The notes under the pieces: generated by a model
Told to the model about the DNA's origin: nothing
Databases searched by the model: none
Seen by the model: the letters and a program-made list of their open reading frames with translations, nothing else
In this document: one piece after another, positions 48,501-58,979 of the stretch
How the letters are laid out: each line of letters opens with the position of its first letter
Numbering within the stretch: the first letter of the stretch is position 1
Program-made: the position numbers and the translations under genes
Source: Taxawa tesnikishii (nom. ined.)
Taxonomy: Eukaryota > Ascomycota > Dothideomycetes > Dothideales
NCBI GenBank assembly: GCA_030247885.1
Contig: JAPDRO010000018.1
Coordinates: forward strand, 1-64,000
Length of the DNA: 64,000 bases
Direction: 5' to 3'

Positions 48501-50459
48501 GGCGTCTTCATCGATAGATTCCTGCCGCTGCATCTGAGGCAGACCAGCACTTTTCCCATAGAGTCTGCGAACGGGTCGAAGTTCCTTTGAGCAAGGGGAC
48601 TAAGCCCTTCTCTATGGATTGGTTTTGGCGTTTGGTAAGGCTGGGAAAAGCTCAAACGGCTGTGGCGTCCACCGTTTCGGGCGATGTGTGTGTTTGTTAG
48701 GAGGTCGCCTGTAATTTCGTCAGCTGTGCTCGACCTCGCGAAGATGTGAGATGACGGCGTTCTGGAACAAGACATACCTGCGCTAACTCCGTTACGTTCA
48801 GCCTGGATCGAATTTGTGGTCCGTCGAGGCCGGCTGGTTGGAGCACCGGATTCGCTCCGATTGGCGGAAGCATAGCGTTGCATGGTCGCTTCTTTGCGAA
48901 GGCTGCTCCCAGATCTCTTTCTGGTTGGAGCGCGTCCCTTGTGCAGTGCGATACCTTTCGTGCCTTCTTCCGGACCGATCCTCTCTTGTTCCTACCGTGC
49001 CTGAGCAAATGCGCGGAAGAGGTATTCAAGACAGAGAACATACCTTCCGAAACTTGTCTTTGAGTCTTTCCAAGGCTGCGCCCCGGAGGAAATCCGGCAA
49101 GTCGTATGTTGTATACCGATCCATAAGCCTCTCGGTTCGGAGTACTTCTGCAGTCAGTCCAAGGTAAGCATGGCCCGTAGCGAGTGTCACTCGTTGTAAG
49201 CGAGTAAGGATGACCTGAACGATATGCGCAGTCGCTTTCGGGTACACGCGCGTCAGACGGTGGAAAGCTGTCGCAGGGATGATTGCAATGGTGGTATCCA
49301 CAGATGCTCGAGCGACAATGTCGGGGTGCGCCGATACTGGCTTCTTAGATCGTTTCGACCTCTCGTTACTGACATTGTCGTTGGTATAAGAAACTGCGAA
49401 GTCCGAATTGCCATCATCGTCATCGGGGTCCAGCGACAGAGGCGGAACGCTGCTTTGGCGCATGGGTCCGGCGTTCATGTAACCCGATATGCTCCGAGAC
49501 GAGGTCGGCCGGACTGAACGGACTGGACTCTGTGGAAGCGGTGAATCTGCTCCTGTACCAGGGGTACCGAACCCGCTTCGAGTGGCTTTTGGGGATTGTG
49601 GTGCGCCACCGCCTATGCTGGAGAAGCTCGACTCAGCGGCCACTTCATCCGGTTCGTCGTATCGGAGCTTGACGTCCTCGGTGAAAAGCGACAGGATGGA
49701 GAACAACGATGACATGGGCGCTCCGTTCTTCACCTCGGTCAGTAACTGATAACCCTGGTTGCCGTGTCCATGGCCATCGTCTCCAGGCGCGAAGTCATCT
49801 GCGTCAGTTTCGGCTCCCGAGTCCTCGTTCTGGCCTCTTGTGGACTTGACGAATATTTGCACCAAGCCATCGACCACCAAGCAGAAGCCCTTTTCTTCCT
49901 CGAGAAGTAGCGTTTCTCCAGCAATCAGCTTTCGGGTTTGCATTGTCCTCGTCAACTCGTGGAACACCGGCCGCTCAAGGTAGCCGAAGACCTTGATGGC
50001 ACTCAAGAATTCGTCGATATAGTTCCCGAGTCCCGGCTTGGAGTCTCCGTCCTGGGCATCCGGGAAGACTTCGATCTGGGGCTCTTTGCGCTGAGGCTCC
50101 GGCGGCAAGCGGGCGTACATGTTCATGAAACGATAGCGCACAATCCAGCTGATCGAGGAGACGACAAAGACCAAAAACAACAGAAGCGTGGTCATGTTGA
50201 CGGTCAGGGTCAAGCTGGTTGATAAGAAGGTGAACAGCCATGTTGGAAGGGTGATTGTGGTGAAGGTTATGGTCCAGTAAAGTATGCTGGGCAACATGGT
50301 GATCAACCCAAGGACCAGGTTTCCCAGCAGGCCCAGAGAAGATTGCGATGTGGTGCTTAAGGAGATGTTGGTCGTGGTGGGTGTGGATGTGTTCAACGCC
50401 ACAGCCACCGACTGCTGCAAGGTACCCGCGGTGCTCAGAACATTGGGAGGTGCCGCCAT
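45560..50459 (-). CDS. NTE1: lysophospholipase Nte1 (neuropathy target esterase family)
   Basis: An ER membrane serine esterase that deacylates phosphatidylcholine and lysophosphatidylcholine to glycerophosphocholine. About 1,480 residues, normal for the family. Exons: 50459-49044, 48991-48778, 48708-46402 and 46244-45560; introns of 52, 69 and 157 nt. N-terminal hydrophobic helices (about residues 43-115) precede a cyclic-nucleotide-binding-like domain, and two more follow in exon 3 ([34 protein letters not shown]). The patatin domain has the oxyanion loop [13 protein letters not shown], the nucleophile in GGTSIGS (near 46.53 kb) and the catalytic Asp in DGGYVDN. One frame break near 48553 (AAAA run) is fixed by one added base and is probably an assembly error. 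Intron 3 joins LDLTYP to SYTTGHEF, contiguous in the family. Divergent from PAF1. Confidence 0.95.
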
Positions 50460-51367
50460 TTTGAACAGCGCAATCAGGTCGATTGGAAGAGATGAAAGAC
50501 TGGCTCCAGTGGGACTAGATACTGTGTTGGGTCACTGTGTTGGGTCACTGCGGTGGGCTATGCCACCGATTGCACCTTCTTCAGCTCATCTTGCTGTGTC
50601 AAACAGAAAGAAAGGACAGATGGGTAGACGTTGGATTATGCAGGCGTAACGGGCCAATCGAAGCTGCACATGCCGACAGTCGGAATATCATGCACGAGTG
50701 ACAGAATGCAAGGCGAACCGTAGGCGGTTCAGATGGGGCAGGTGCCAGGCAGTGAGATGCAAACACAAACAACTACAACTACTGCAGGTAGTCCCATTCA
50801 ACCACGAGATACAACGTAAAGTATACACTCCGCGTTGCACTCGGGTCGGGATATCAATTCATCGCGTGCAAGCATCGCTGCGGCCGGAACCAGCCAATTC
50901 TGACCGCTTGGCGAACGTGTCGGCCAGCGCGTGTTTATAATGATGGTGCGTTACTTTCGCAAGTCGAAGTCGTTCCTATCCTATCAACACTGTATGATAC
51001 GTAGGCTTCATATATACTTGATTGATTTGAGAGACGCTGTTCCAGGTGGAGGGTGACATACATAGGCCAATCTGAATGCAACAGCACAAGTGAAGATGGA
51101 TGTCGCAGATCTGTCGTTGCCTTGCAAAATCACCTTGTCAGCTCGATGAAGCATCATACAGTATCATACAGTCTTTGGAAGCGTAAGTTTCCATCACAAC
51201 AAGCGGGTCTGTCCATCGGTCCGGCTTTCCTTCAAGCATCCCCAGAACTTCTCGAGCATCGCGTCGTCGCAATTTACCATTGACCTCCCCGTCTCTCTGC
51301 ATTACATTATAACAACACATTACCCTCCCCTCTTCACCCTTTCTTACACACCACAAAGGGCAACAGC
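50460..51367. promoter_or_regulatory. divergent intergenic region NTE1/PAF1
   Basis: About 900 bp carrying both promoters. It has a 13-bp tandem pair (ACTGTGTTGGGTC at 50521 and 50534) and CT-rich sequence just upstream of the PAF1 start (51280-51367). No other site is clear. Confidence 0.5.
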
Positions 51368-52840
51368 ATGGCGTCCGGCGCGCCTCCGCGTACATATCAC
51401 CAAGACTACATAGCCCGAATCCGCTACCACAACACCCTCCCACCTCCACCAAACCCACCCAAGCTCCTCGAGATCCCGGGCACTGGCCTCTCCGGCGGTC
51501 AATACACAACTGCAGGCTTTGCCTCGCGCCTAGCGAGAGAGCAGCCGCTCAACATCGAAGCAGATGCCGAACTCGGGATGCCCATAGACCTGATCGGTCT
51601 GCCTGGCGTATTCGAAGGAGATGAGCGCGGTACGTATACCATGTGCGACTGCTAGACAAGGTGCATCTGCTGATTGTACTTGTGTTACAGCTATTATGGC
51701 CCGCGATCCCCTCCCGCACTTCATCCTCACGACCGCGCACTTCTGAAGCCTCTGAGCGCACTCGGCAAGCCGTCATCTTCAACCTCTGGCGTAGCGTTCT
51801 TGCGACGGACAGAGTACATCGCCGGCTCTCAATCCGGAGTGATCAGATTCGAATCAACAACATCGAAGGACTTGGTACGGCTAAAGAACGACCCGAAGCG
51901 TAGGAAGCAGACGAATGTGAACAAGGAGGACCCGGTGAACATCATCCGCAACATCTCCAAGGGATTCGATCTCGTATACCCCGACGATGCATACAAAGGG
52001 CCCGACACGACGGAGAACGCGCGCGCCGCTCCCTCCACAGACGCAGAGAGGAAGGCCTGGAGCAACCCCAAACACCCCAAAGACTCGAGCCTCAAGCTCC
52101 TCGACAGCTACCCCGTGCTCCCGGACTTCAACAGCCTGCCGGCCATGGGCGCCTACTACAGCATCACATTCCGTGCGGACCCGTCCGCCGACACCGCGGG
52201 CTACGACCCCCGCCTCGACGTCGCCATGTTGCGGCCCCTGGACGCGGACATGGCTGCGCACGAGGACAGGATGGAGGCCTATGCTGCGGATCCGACGCTC
52301 CCGAAACCCCTGCCCGAGTACAATTTCGACTACTACCTCTGCAGCAGCGCCGACTCCGTACGCGGCATCAAGCGGAAGTTCGACCCCAACGATGCCTCTG
52401 CCGACTCCGATGAGTTGTACGACTACGAGGACAGCGATGGGCGTCGGGGGTTCAAGTACCGACACGTGCGAACTTACGAGACGGAGCGCCAGAATGGGAA
52501 CGACGAGAATCCGTTTGAGGATTCTGTCGCTCTGACTCTGCATGACCCCGACCCGGCCGCGGGCAAGAAGAGGTTGGAGAAGGGCGCGTACTTCTATCCG
52601 GTCCAGCAGAAGACATTCTTGAGGCCGAAGAGGAGGGGAGGCCCGAGTCAGAGACAGGAGGAGACTGAGCACGTGGACGCACTCCACGTGACGGTGAGGG
52701 AGGCGGACAGGAGCGATGAGGCTCGTCGTTTGATCGCCCGGGCCAAGTGGGATGAAGCAGTTGCTGAGTCCGCCAAGGAGGCGCAGAGGGAATTGGAGGG
52801 AGAGACTGGCGTAGCGGAGGACAAACCAGGGGACGAGTAA
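51368..52840 (+). CDS. PAF1: RNA polymerase II-associated Paf1
   Basis: Core subunit of the Paf1 complex, which travels with elongating RNA polymerase II and promotes H2B ubiquitination and H3K4/K36 methylation. About 470 residues from ATG 51368 (MASGAPPRTYHQDYIARIRY). A 61-nt intron at 51630-51690 has donor GTACGT and acceptor ACAG. Family landmarks: IRYHNTLPPPPNPPKLLEI, LIGLPGVFEGDE, FLRRTEYIAGS, PDFNSLPAMGAYYSITFRAD, and an acidic C-terminus. The frame shifts by one missing base near 51701 (GCCCG), just after AIMA at the start of exon 2; like the others I think it is a consensus error. No neighbour suggests an operon-like function. Confidence 0.93.
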
Positions 52841-52994
52841 AATCTTACCATCAGCATCAGTAGTGATCGGGCCAACATCACAAACTCGTTTCTCATTCTA
52901 AGTGTCCGAGTAATTCTTCTAAGACCAGGAAATCACGTCGGTCTTGTGATAGGCCGACCTCGACAGCTCCATTGACATCGACGACTTCAGCTTC

Positions 52995-53492
52995 TTGTAC
53001 AGGAAGGACTACTTCAAGCACCTGCTCATCGGAAACCTCCTACATCCGCTAGTTGTTCAAAGGGCACTTCGAGGCCCCCTTCGACGTCTCCAAGAAGCAC
53101 AAGGTCGACTTCGTCATCTAGAAGCAGATTTCCACCGAGATCAGACAGAAGCTTGGGTTGTGTTCGCCGACGACCTCATCCACAATCGCTCCCCGAACAT
53201 CAGAGAGCAGATCCAGTTACGGCGCATCACGTTCCGCCTATCTGATGTTAAAGATCGGCTTATGCATAGCGCATTCTTCGAGCCGTTTTGCTCGGACGAC
53301 GAACAACCTAATGTAGCACGACTTAAAAACATAGCAGAAGCCTTCGCCCTCTCGAAACTGTTGATTGAGGATAATGACTCGTCGAACAGGAGGAGACTTG
53401 TTTGGATGCTTTCCAAGGCGTCCTCTCCTCGAGTTCTAAATACAATGTGGATGAGCCACGTAAGATGGATAACAACTGGAAGGCAAGGGTGA
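52995..53492 (+). CDS. unassigned open frame, doubtful
   Basis: A 165-codon frame between PAF1 and the convergent coiled-coil gene. It has no ATG at its start (begins TTG) and no recognised motif. A stretch in another frame (GHFEAPFDVSKKHKVDFVI) also looks protein-like, so this may be a gene broken by a sequence error, or a decayed remnant. I cannot decide. Confidence 0.25.
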   Translation: MYRKDYFKHLLIGNLLHPLVVQRALRGPLRRLQEAQGRLRHLEADFHRDQTEAWVVFADDLIHNRSPNIREQIQLRRITFRLSDVKDRLMHSAFFEPFCSDDEQPNVARLKNIAEAFALSKLLIEDNDSSNRRRLVWMLSKASSPRVLNTMWMSHVRWITTGRQG

Positions 53493-54483
53493 GACCATCG
53501 CTCTAATCCGACTAGAAACCGATCGATCCCGTGGAGTCGTTTGACGAGTCCTCTTCAGGGGCGGGGGATCTGCTGGAACCGGCCGCTTGGATGGTGGATG
53601 AGGTTCCGGAGTCTTCGAAGCTGGTCGCTCTTTGCCCTTTTCCTGTTCATCCCCATCTTCCGAACTGGTTTCCACATCATCTTGTGGGTTTTTGCCCTTT
53701 CCACCAGACTTCGCCTTTTACCCTTTCCACCTGACTCCTTGCGATCGGGACCGTTCTTAGTACGCTCGTGTTCCTACATTTTCATCGACCATCTGGGAAC
53801 CTGGAACGCGGTTGATCCGTAGATAGTAGCGTCTTCACGAACCACCCTCAAGAACTCTTGGGTAAGGGAAGGGCCACCATTCGCTTTGATCGCCGCAGCT
53901 ACCCTTTCCAGCAGAGAACCGTCAACTGTCTGTCTTGGGTCGAGAAAGCGTTCCAAGGGATCTTCGGTCGTTGAGATAACGTCAAGATTGCTGCTCTCGT
54001 CTTCGAACAGCATGTCCCTGTGCTTCTTCAAGGTTTCGGCCATCTCCTCGAACTTCATTTCCTTTTTGCACATCTCCTCGAACGAGCGCACCTCAGCTAG
54101 GTCTTTCTTTTAAGCGCAATAGCGTGCTTGTGCAAGGCAACCTGGTGTTTCAGGGTTTGGACTCGATTCTTCGCAGCCGTGAGGCGCCGGACAGCATCAT
54201 CAAAGTCATCCTATAGTGTGAGTGTATCGGTTAGAATCAGGGGAACGACAACAACCAGATACGTTGCATATAGCGTTGAGCTTACTTTGGTATCCGCGTT
54301 CTCAGAGACCTTCTGTTGGAGCTTTTTGGCACGTTGGGATTGCTCTTGTTGTGCTTGATGGTATTCTTCGAAGGCGGTCTTTTTCATTTTGTTTGGTCCC
54401 TCTTCCGTATTCTCCTGCATTGTACCCATCTCGTAAGCACATGAACGCTTTGCTGTTTGAGTCATGATACTACTTACGGTCAT
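53436..54483 (-). CDS. unassigned coiled-coil protein with Lys/Glu-rich tail
   Basis: I do not recognise the family. The start is probably ATG 54483 (MTVSSIMTQTAKR), though a later Met is possible. Exon 1 (54483-54286) encodes a Gln/Glu/Lys-rich helix (EYHQAQQEQSQRAKKLQQKV). A 75-nt intron (54211-54285, donor GTAAGC) is followed by a long predicted coil (DDAVRRLTAAKNRVQTLKHQ, then RSFEEMCKKEMKFEEMAETL), a folded-looking part (DPLERFLDPRQTVDGSLLER) and a charged tail with two GGKGK units and Pro/Ser-rich nuclear-type sequence (PPSKRPVPADPPPLKR). The frame shifts near 54106 (AAAGAAAG run) and again near 53700, each consistent with one missing base; sequence around 53.77 kb is also ambiguous. 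The 3' end is therefore uncertain. The gene is divergent from the coiled-coil gene at 54787. Confidence 0.6.
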
Positions 54484-54786
54484 GGTTGCGGCAATGATTC
54501 TGAGTCTGGAGTGAGGCCTAGATGGGTGGTATTGAGATGGACGACGATTTATCGCATGACCGGACAACGAGAGCAAACAGCAAGAGCAAACAGCAAGAGC
54601 GAAAGATTCACTGGAAGCGTGACCAAGCACCACCCGTAAGCGAGACATCTCGAACCTTCTTTATGACGCACGATAATCTCTCTTTCTCTTCCCCTACCCG
54701 CGTGCTGTTCACTTCTCTCTCCATCGACAACGCATCCTCCCTCATTACCTCTCTGTGCTATTGCGACACTACGGTCGACCGAAAGC

Positions 54787-55550
54787 ATGGAAGCTACCGT
54801 TGATCTGAGACTACCGGTCAATGTAAGCACCGAAGAGGTCATGGCTGACATCGAGAATTTCGACAACACCACCATAGCCAAGCTGAATGAGGAAGCGGCC
54901 GGGATTGAAACTGAAGCGGCCGAACAAGAGGCTCAGCTCAATACACTGAGACAAGAGCTCGAACGAGTGAACAACATATGCAACAATGAGCTCACACAAA
55001 CCGAAGCGAATGGTCGCTGGCCTACCAGCACAACAGCAGAACACGCTGTAAGACAGTACGACTCGCTAGGTGTATACAGCACTGACAGCGCGTAGGAAAG
55101 AGTCAGAGAAGCGCTCGCGGCGAAGCTTTAGGCCCTTCACGACATGCAAGCGCATATTCCCATGTTATCACCCTATGGAGCAGGCCTTCAGAACGAACTG
55201 GTAAGAGCCTACCCGGTCCAGCGGTTTCACATACTGACATTTGAGGTTTCCAGACAAAGACGGTGGAAAGCATCCAAGCGGTACTGGATGAGCTTGTCCA
55301 GATGGAAGAAAATTATGCCCCACTGCGCACGACAGTGTATGAGGATTGGAATCTCGTGAAGAAAGCAAGCCGCGTCAATCTCGAAGAGAATTACCTCAGC
55401 TACGAACAGGCTGCGCTCCGTAGTCTCTATCGCACGATAGAACAAGTCTTGGACGATGAGGCGAGCAAACCAAAGCAGGAGAGGAAGGCGGAAGAACAGA
55501 GGAGGGAACAGAGAGTGAGAGAGATGAGGGACGAGGGAGATGACATTTGA
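54787..55550 (+). CDS. unassigned small coiled-coil protein (about 208 aa)
   Basis: Three exons with intact frame: 54787-55047, 55132-55200 and 55254-55550. Intron 1 (84 nt) runs from GTAAGA to CTTTAG; the nearer GCGTAG acceptor would bring an in-frame stop. Intron 2 (53 nt) has a clear ACTGAC branch site. The product begins MEATVDLRLPVNVSTEEV, followed by a coil (AGIETEAAEQEAQLNTLRQE), a short hydrophobic middle (ALHDMQAHIPMLSPYGAGLQ), a second helical half (TVESIQAVLDELVQMEENYA) and a very charged C-terminus. Size and layout resemble small structural subunits such as kinetochore or spindle proteins, but that is resemblance only. It is divergent from the gene at 53436-54483 with about 300 bp between them. 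Confidence 0.7.
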
Positions 55551-55985
55551 GGTGGTTCGGGTCGGGGGTTTCCAAACACGGGGCAAATCAGGTTGACTAG
55601 ACTACGTACCGTGGACTAAATGGATAAGCCATCTCCCAGACGAGATATGGGCTGATTACGGACGTATGCGCAGCAAGTGCTCGATTACGCCGACAAGAGC
55701 AATAATGTATGTGTTGATGGCGCAAATGTAGTCTACTGTGCTACAACAACATCACAATGATATGATGCCAAGAAGCCCGGAGTTCAAGCGGGTTCGGAAG
55801 ACTCCACACCCCGAAATCCAGGGTCTTTTTGCCGTGAGATCAGCCACTTCTTGGGATCCAGGGTCGTAGTTGCTACAAGTTTCCATAACACCGTGTATAC
55901 CACTGTTTCTTGAGGTGTAACAGCAGTCGGAATGCCCTCACGCCTTTCACAGCTAACCCTTTATCAGATACGAACCTCTTTCCCA
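55551..55985. other. intergenic, convergent 3' ends
   Basis: About 430 bp between two convergent genes. No coding motif, repeat or terminator signal that I can name. Confidence 0.5.
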
Positions 55986-56970
55986 TCACTCGTCTCCCTT
56001 CTCCTCGCTCATAACCAAGGATTGCATCGCCATTGCGATCTCCTGCTTCTCTTGCTCCCTCTGTGATAGCGGGACTTGCAACATCTTGTCCACCTTCCGC
56101 AACATACCAGCCACCGCCACGATGTCAGGTTCTTTGCCAACAATCTCTTTCGCGACCAGCGCCAGATGAGTGCTTCGCGCCTTCGCCATCTGGGTGTTGT
56201 AGAGTCTGGCGTTGTTTAGAGTTCTTTCGACGAGTGATTTCCATGTCGCTGCTTCGGTGTCGGCTGCTTCGGTATTGGCGGCTTCGGTATCGTGGGCTAC
56301 ACTTCGGTCAGCACAGTCGTGTCAAACTCAGGAACCACTTGCCTTGGTAGCGTTCTATCTCCTCTCTCAAACTCTTAAGAGCTGTGGCGATCTTCTCGAT
56401 CTCGACAAGATACAGGTCCAGGGTCTTCTTCTCCACTGTCCCCTCTGTGTATAGCCACTGGTTGATGTTGGAAAGGTGCGTATCATCTCCCGTCTTGACC
56501 TTGCCGTCTTTCATGACCCATTTCTGTAGTTTCGTCCACTGCGTCTTCTTTGTACGCGACTTCGCAACCGCAATCGTGACCAACGCTTTGCTGATTGTTT
56601 GTAGCTTGTCACATACGAAGTGCAGTACCTCGTACGTCATCTCGCTGAAGGCAGCTGTGCGCTGTTGAGGGGTCATGCCTGGTAGTAAACGTGCTGCGAT
56701 GCTCTCCCACGAGCTCGGTGCAGGGAAGCCGTCAAAGTGAAAGTAGCAGATTCGGCCGTACCCTCTTATCTGAGAGAGCATTTGAAGTCCCTCTGCGTTA
56801 ACGTCCGCGATCCAGTCACTAAATTCAGTGACCGTACTTGAAGCCTTCTGCAGGGTATACCACATGGTAAGCCATGTTTCAAATGTTTCCTGCACGAACA
56901 CTGGGCCGGTGTCCGCGAGGGTTTCTTTGACTTCACGGTTGGCGATCTGGCCAACGAGCTGTCCTGACAT
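55986..56970 (-). CDS. unassigned fungal protein with TEAA repeats (about 312 aa)
   Basis: ATG 56970 (MSGQLVGQIANREVKETL). Exon 1 is 56970-56343 and exon 2 is 56296-55986; the 46-nt intron has a GC donor (GCAAGT) and TAG acceptor, and only this splice keeps the frame. The first part is mainly helical with a recognisable WLTMWYTLQKASSTVTEFSD and GRICYFHFDGFPAP; no enzyme motif is visible. Exon 2 begins with short repeats of the form NTEAADTEAA, then a helical tail (KSLVERTLNNARLYNTQMAK) ending KGDE. I do not know the family. No signal peptide or membrane helix. The gene is intact. Confidence 0.7.
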
Positions 56971-57273
56971 GGCTGGCTTGCTGAGTGAGGAGAGCAAGGA
57001 GAAGACGCGGAGGTGGAGGAGAGCAGAAGGTGTGTGCTTGCAGAACCAAGGTAGATTCACAAAGGACATTTAGCCGGTGGTGTGCCGGCCCTTTATTCGC
57101 AAAGCCCTTTCATTCAGTCCAGCTTCACTTCCAGCCCCACCCTCTCTGCCTTCATCATGAGAAGATAATCTTCCCACCAGATGCACAGCACCCATACCTC
57201 ATCCGAACTCGTGTCGAACAACCACTTCTAGTGCACCATACACAGTCATCAGGTGTCGGTCAAGCCACACGCC

Positions 57274-58278
57274 ATGGAGTACATGATTCGCGGCAGCAAC
57301 AGACCCAAAATGGGTTCGGAGAACCCGGGATACAAACCATTTTTGCAACATCGGCTCCCGACAATCCAGATCGCTGGTACATGGCTGGAAACAGCTACGG
57401 AGAACGACTCGTCTGTGGAAATGCTCTTCTACCGGGGCAAATGTGCCATGCCTGCTTCCGGTGCTCTTGGTTCGGGCCAGGAGGAAGAGGTGCGGCACAA
57501 AGCATGGTTGGACAGCACACAAGCGGGATTTGAAGCGTTCCAGCGTGGAGTCCATACCGTGCCCTCAGATCGACCTCTCGACAAGGCGAAATGGCTAGCA
57601 CCTGTAGCCTTGAAAGTACAACTCTACGACTACCAGTCAGACGGAGTTCGGCGGATCATCGAACTCGAAAACGGTGGGACAGCGGGAGCGGTGTTGGGAG
57701 ACGACATGGGTCTCGGCAAGACGGTCACGATCGTTGCCGTGATGGTTGCGAACCCATCACCAAATGGCAAAGCCACTCTCTTGGTCGTGCCAAAGCAGTT
57801 GGTGAGTATGTGGACAAGGGAAATCAAGCGACATGCTCCAGATCTGCGAACCCTGGAATATACCGGAGCAAGCAAGAAGACGTCGACAGCTAAAGCGGTT
57901 CGTTCGCTTTGGGCCGAAAAGCGCATCGCCATTACCGGCACACCGGTCCAAGATGTTGCTCACCTTCTTAGCACGATCCGGGGCTGTTCCACGTTGTATT
58001 GCGTAGCGACGCCTGATCCAGACGACGAGCGCGATCCCACACAGCTAAACCAGGAGAGATCTGGGATTCTCGCACTCACGCTTGCAGGGGTTATGGTCAG
58101 ACGTCTAAGGCGAGACACATTCAATGCCAAGCCAGTCCAGCAAGATATTATGGTGGACAGGAGAGACATCTTGGCGTCGCCAGACAAGGGTAGCAAATAT
58201 CCTCACCACCCACAGACAAGGAGGATTGAGGTTTTTGGCTCCAGTGGGGTACACGCCGTCAGCTCGACGTTCCTCTAG
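57274..58278 (+). pseudogene. SNF2-family ATPase remnant with internal deletion
   Basis: A single frame from ATG 57274 (MEYMIRGSNRP) to 58278, 334 codons. It has the start of a SNF2 ATPase: LKVQLYDYQSDGVRRIIE, motif I GAVLGDDMGLGKTVT, motif Ia ATLLVVPKQLVSMW, then a direct jump to motif III (AEKRIAITGTPVQD) and VMVRRLRRDTFNAK. The segment that should hold motif II (DEAH) and its neighbours, about 50-60 residues, is missing, and the second RecA-like lobe is absent. The result cannot be an active remodeller. The break between Ia and III is clean and in frame, so the deletion may be old or the locus may produce a short protein. The UPF1-like gene lies 700 bp downstream on the same strand. Confidence 0.7.
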
Positions 58279-58979
58279 TTCTATATACATACTTAAATGC
58301 TGTCGTGATGCAATAGCTAGCAAAGAAAAAGTCAGGCGAATGCCATCATCTCCAGCAAATCCATCCGTGCAACCCGCCCATATCTGTTGCATTGATCCAG
58401 CACAATATCCACACACCTAGTTCATCTTGTACGCCGTGACGGTGGCTTCATCAGGCAGATGCTCGATCTGGGAAGCGTTGTAAACAGCCAAAGTGAGGTG
58501 AAGTAGTTGTCACAAACGAAGAGTGGGCCCAGAAGCGAACGCGTGACGCACGGACGCAAACGCAGTGTGCAGCTTCCATGTTCTCACCTCAATCTCTGTT
58601 CCTTCCTTCTACAACACATACCATTATCAGAGCACAACTCTCTACACACGTTCTTGCGCACCAATTGCGCCAACAAATCTTCCCCGTTCTTGTTTTCGCT
58701 GTCTGCGTTCAGGCTCAGCGTTTCCTCATTTTCCGCCGTCCGACCGAGCAGTAGGTTTCAAGCCCTACTACGACGTTGTTGATAGCGACTTTCCGCCGTC
58801 CGACTAAGTAGTAGGTTTTAACCCCTACTACGAGGTTGTTGATAGCGGTTTTTGGTGTCGGAACAGGTGCTACAGTAGGGGTCAAAGCCTACTGCTTACT
58901 GTTTCGATACTCTTGTGACTCCTGGTGGTGAAACACTGTGTCACTTTTCCGAAAAACCCCTTTTTCCTATCTAGGAAAA
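58279..58979. promoter_or_regulatory. upstream region of the UPF1-like helicase
   Basis: About 700 bp between the SNF2 remnant and the helicase start. The last 250 bp hold the 60-bp tandem repeat and three AGTAGG/CCTACT hairpins. A CT-rich stretch lies at about 58.59-58.73 kb. No other element is clear. Confidence 0.5.
58731..58894. repeat. 60-bp tandem repeat with AGTAGG-CCTACT hairpins
   Basis: Two exact-period units, 58731-58790 and 58791-58850, both start TTCCGCCGTCCGAC. Each contains an inverted repeat AGTAGG-N8-CCTACT (58750-58769 and 58810-58829). A third hairpin, CAGTAGG-N8-CCTACTG, lies at 58873-58894 outside the tandem units. The units differ at eight sites, five of them C/T or G/A. 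The last hairpin ends 85 bp before the helicase start codon. Confidence 0.9.
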
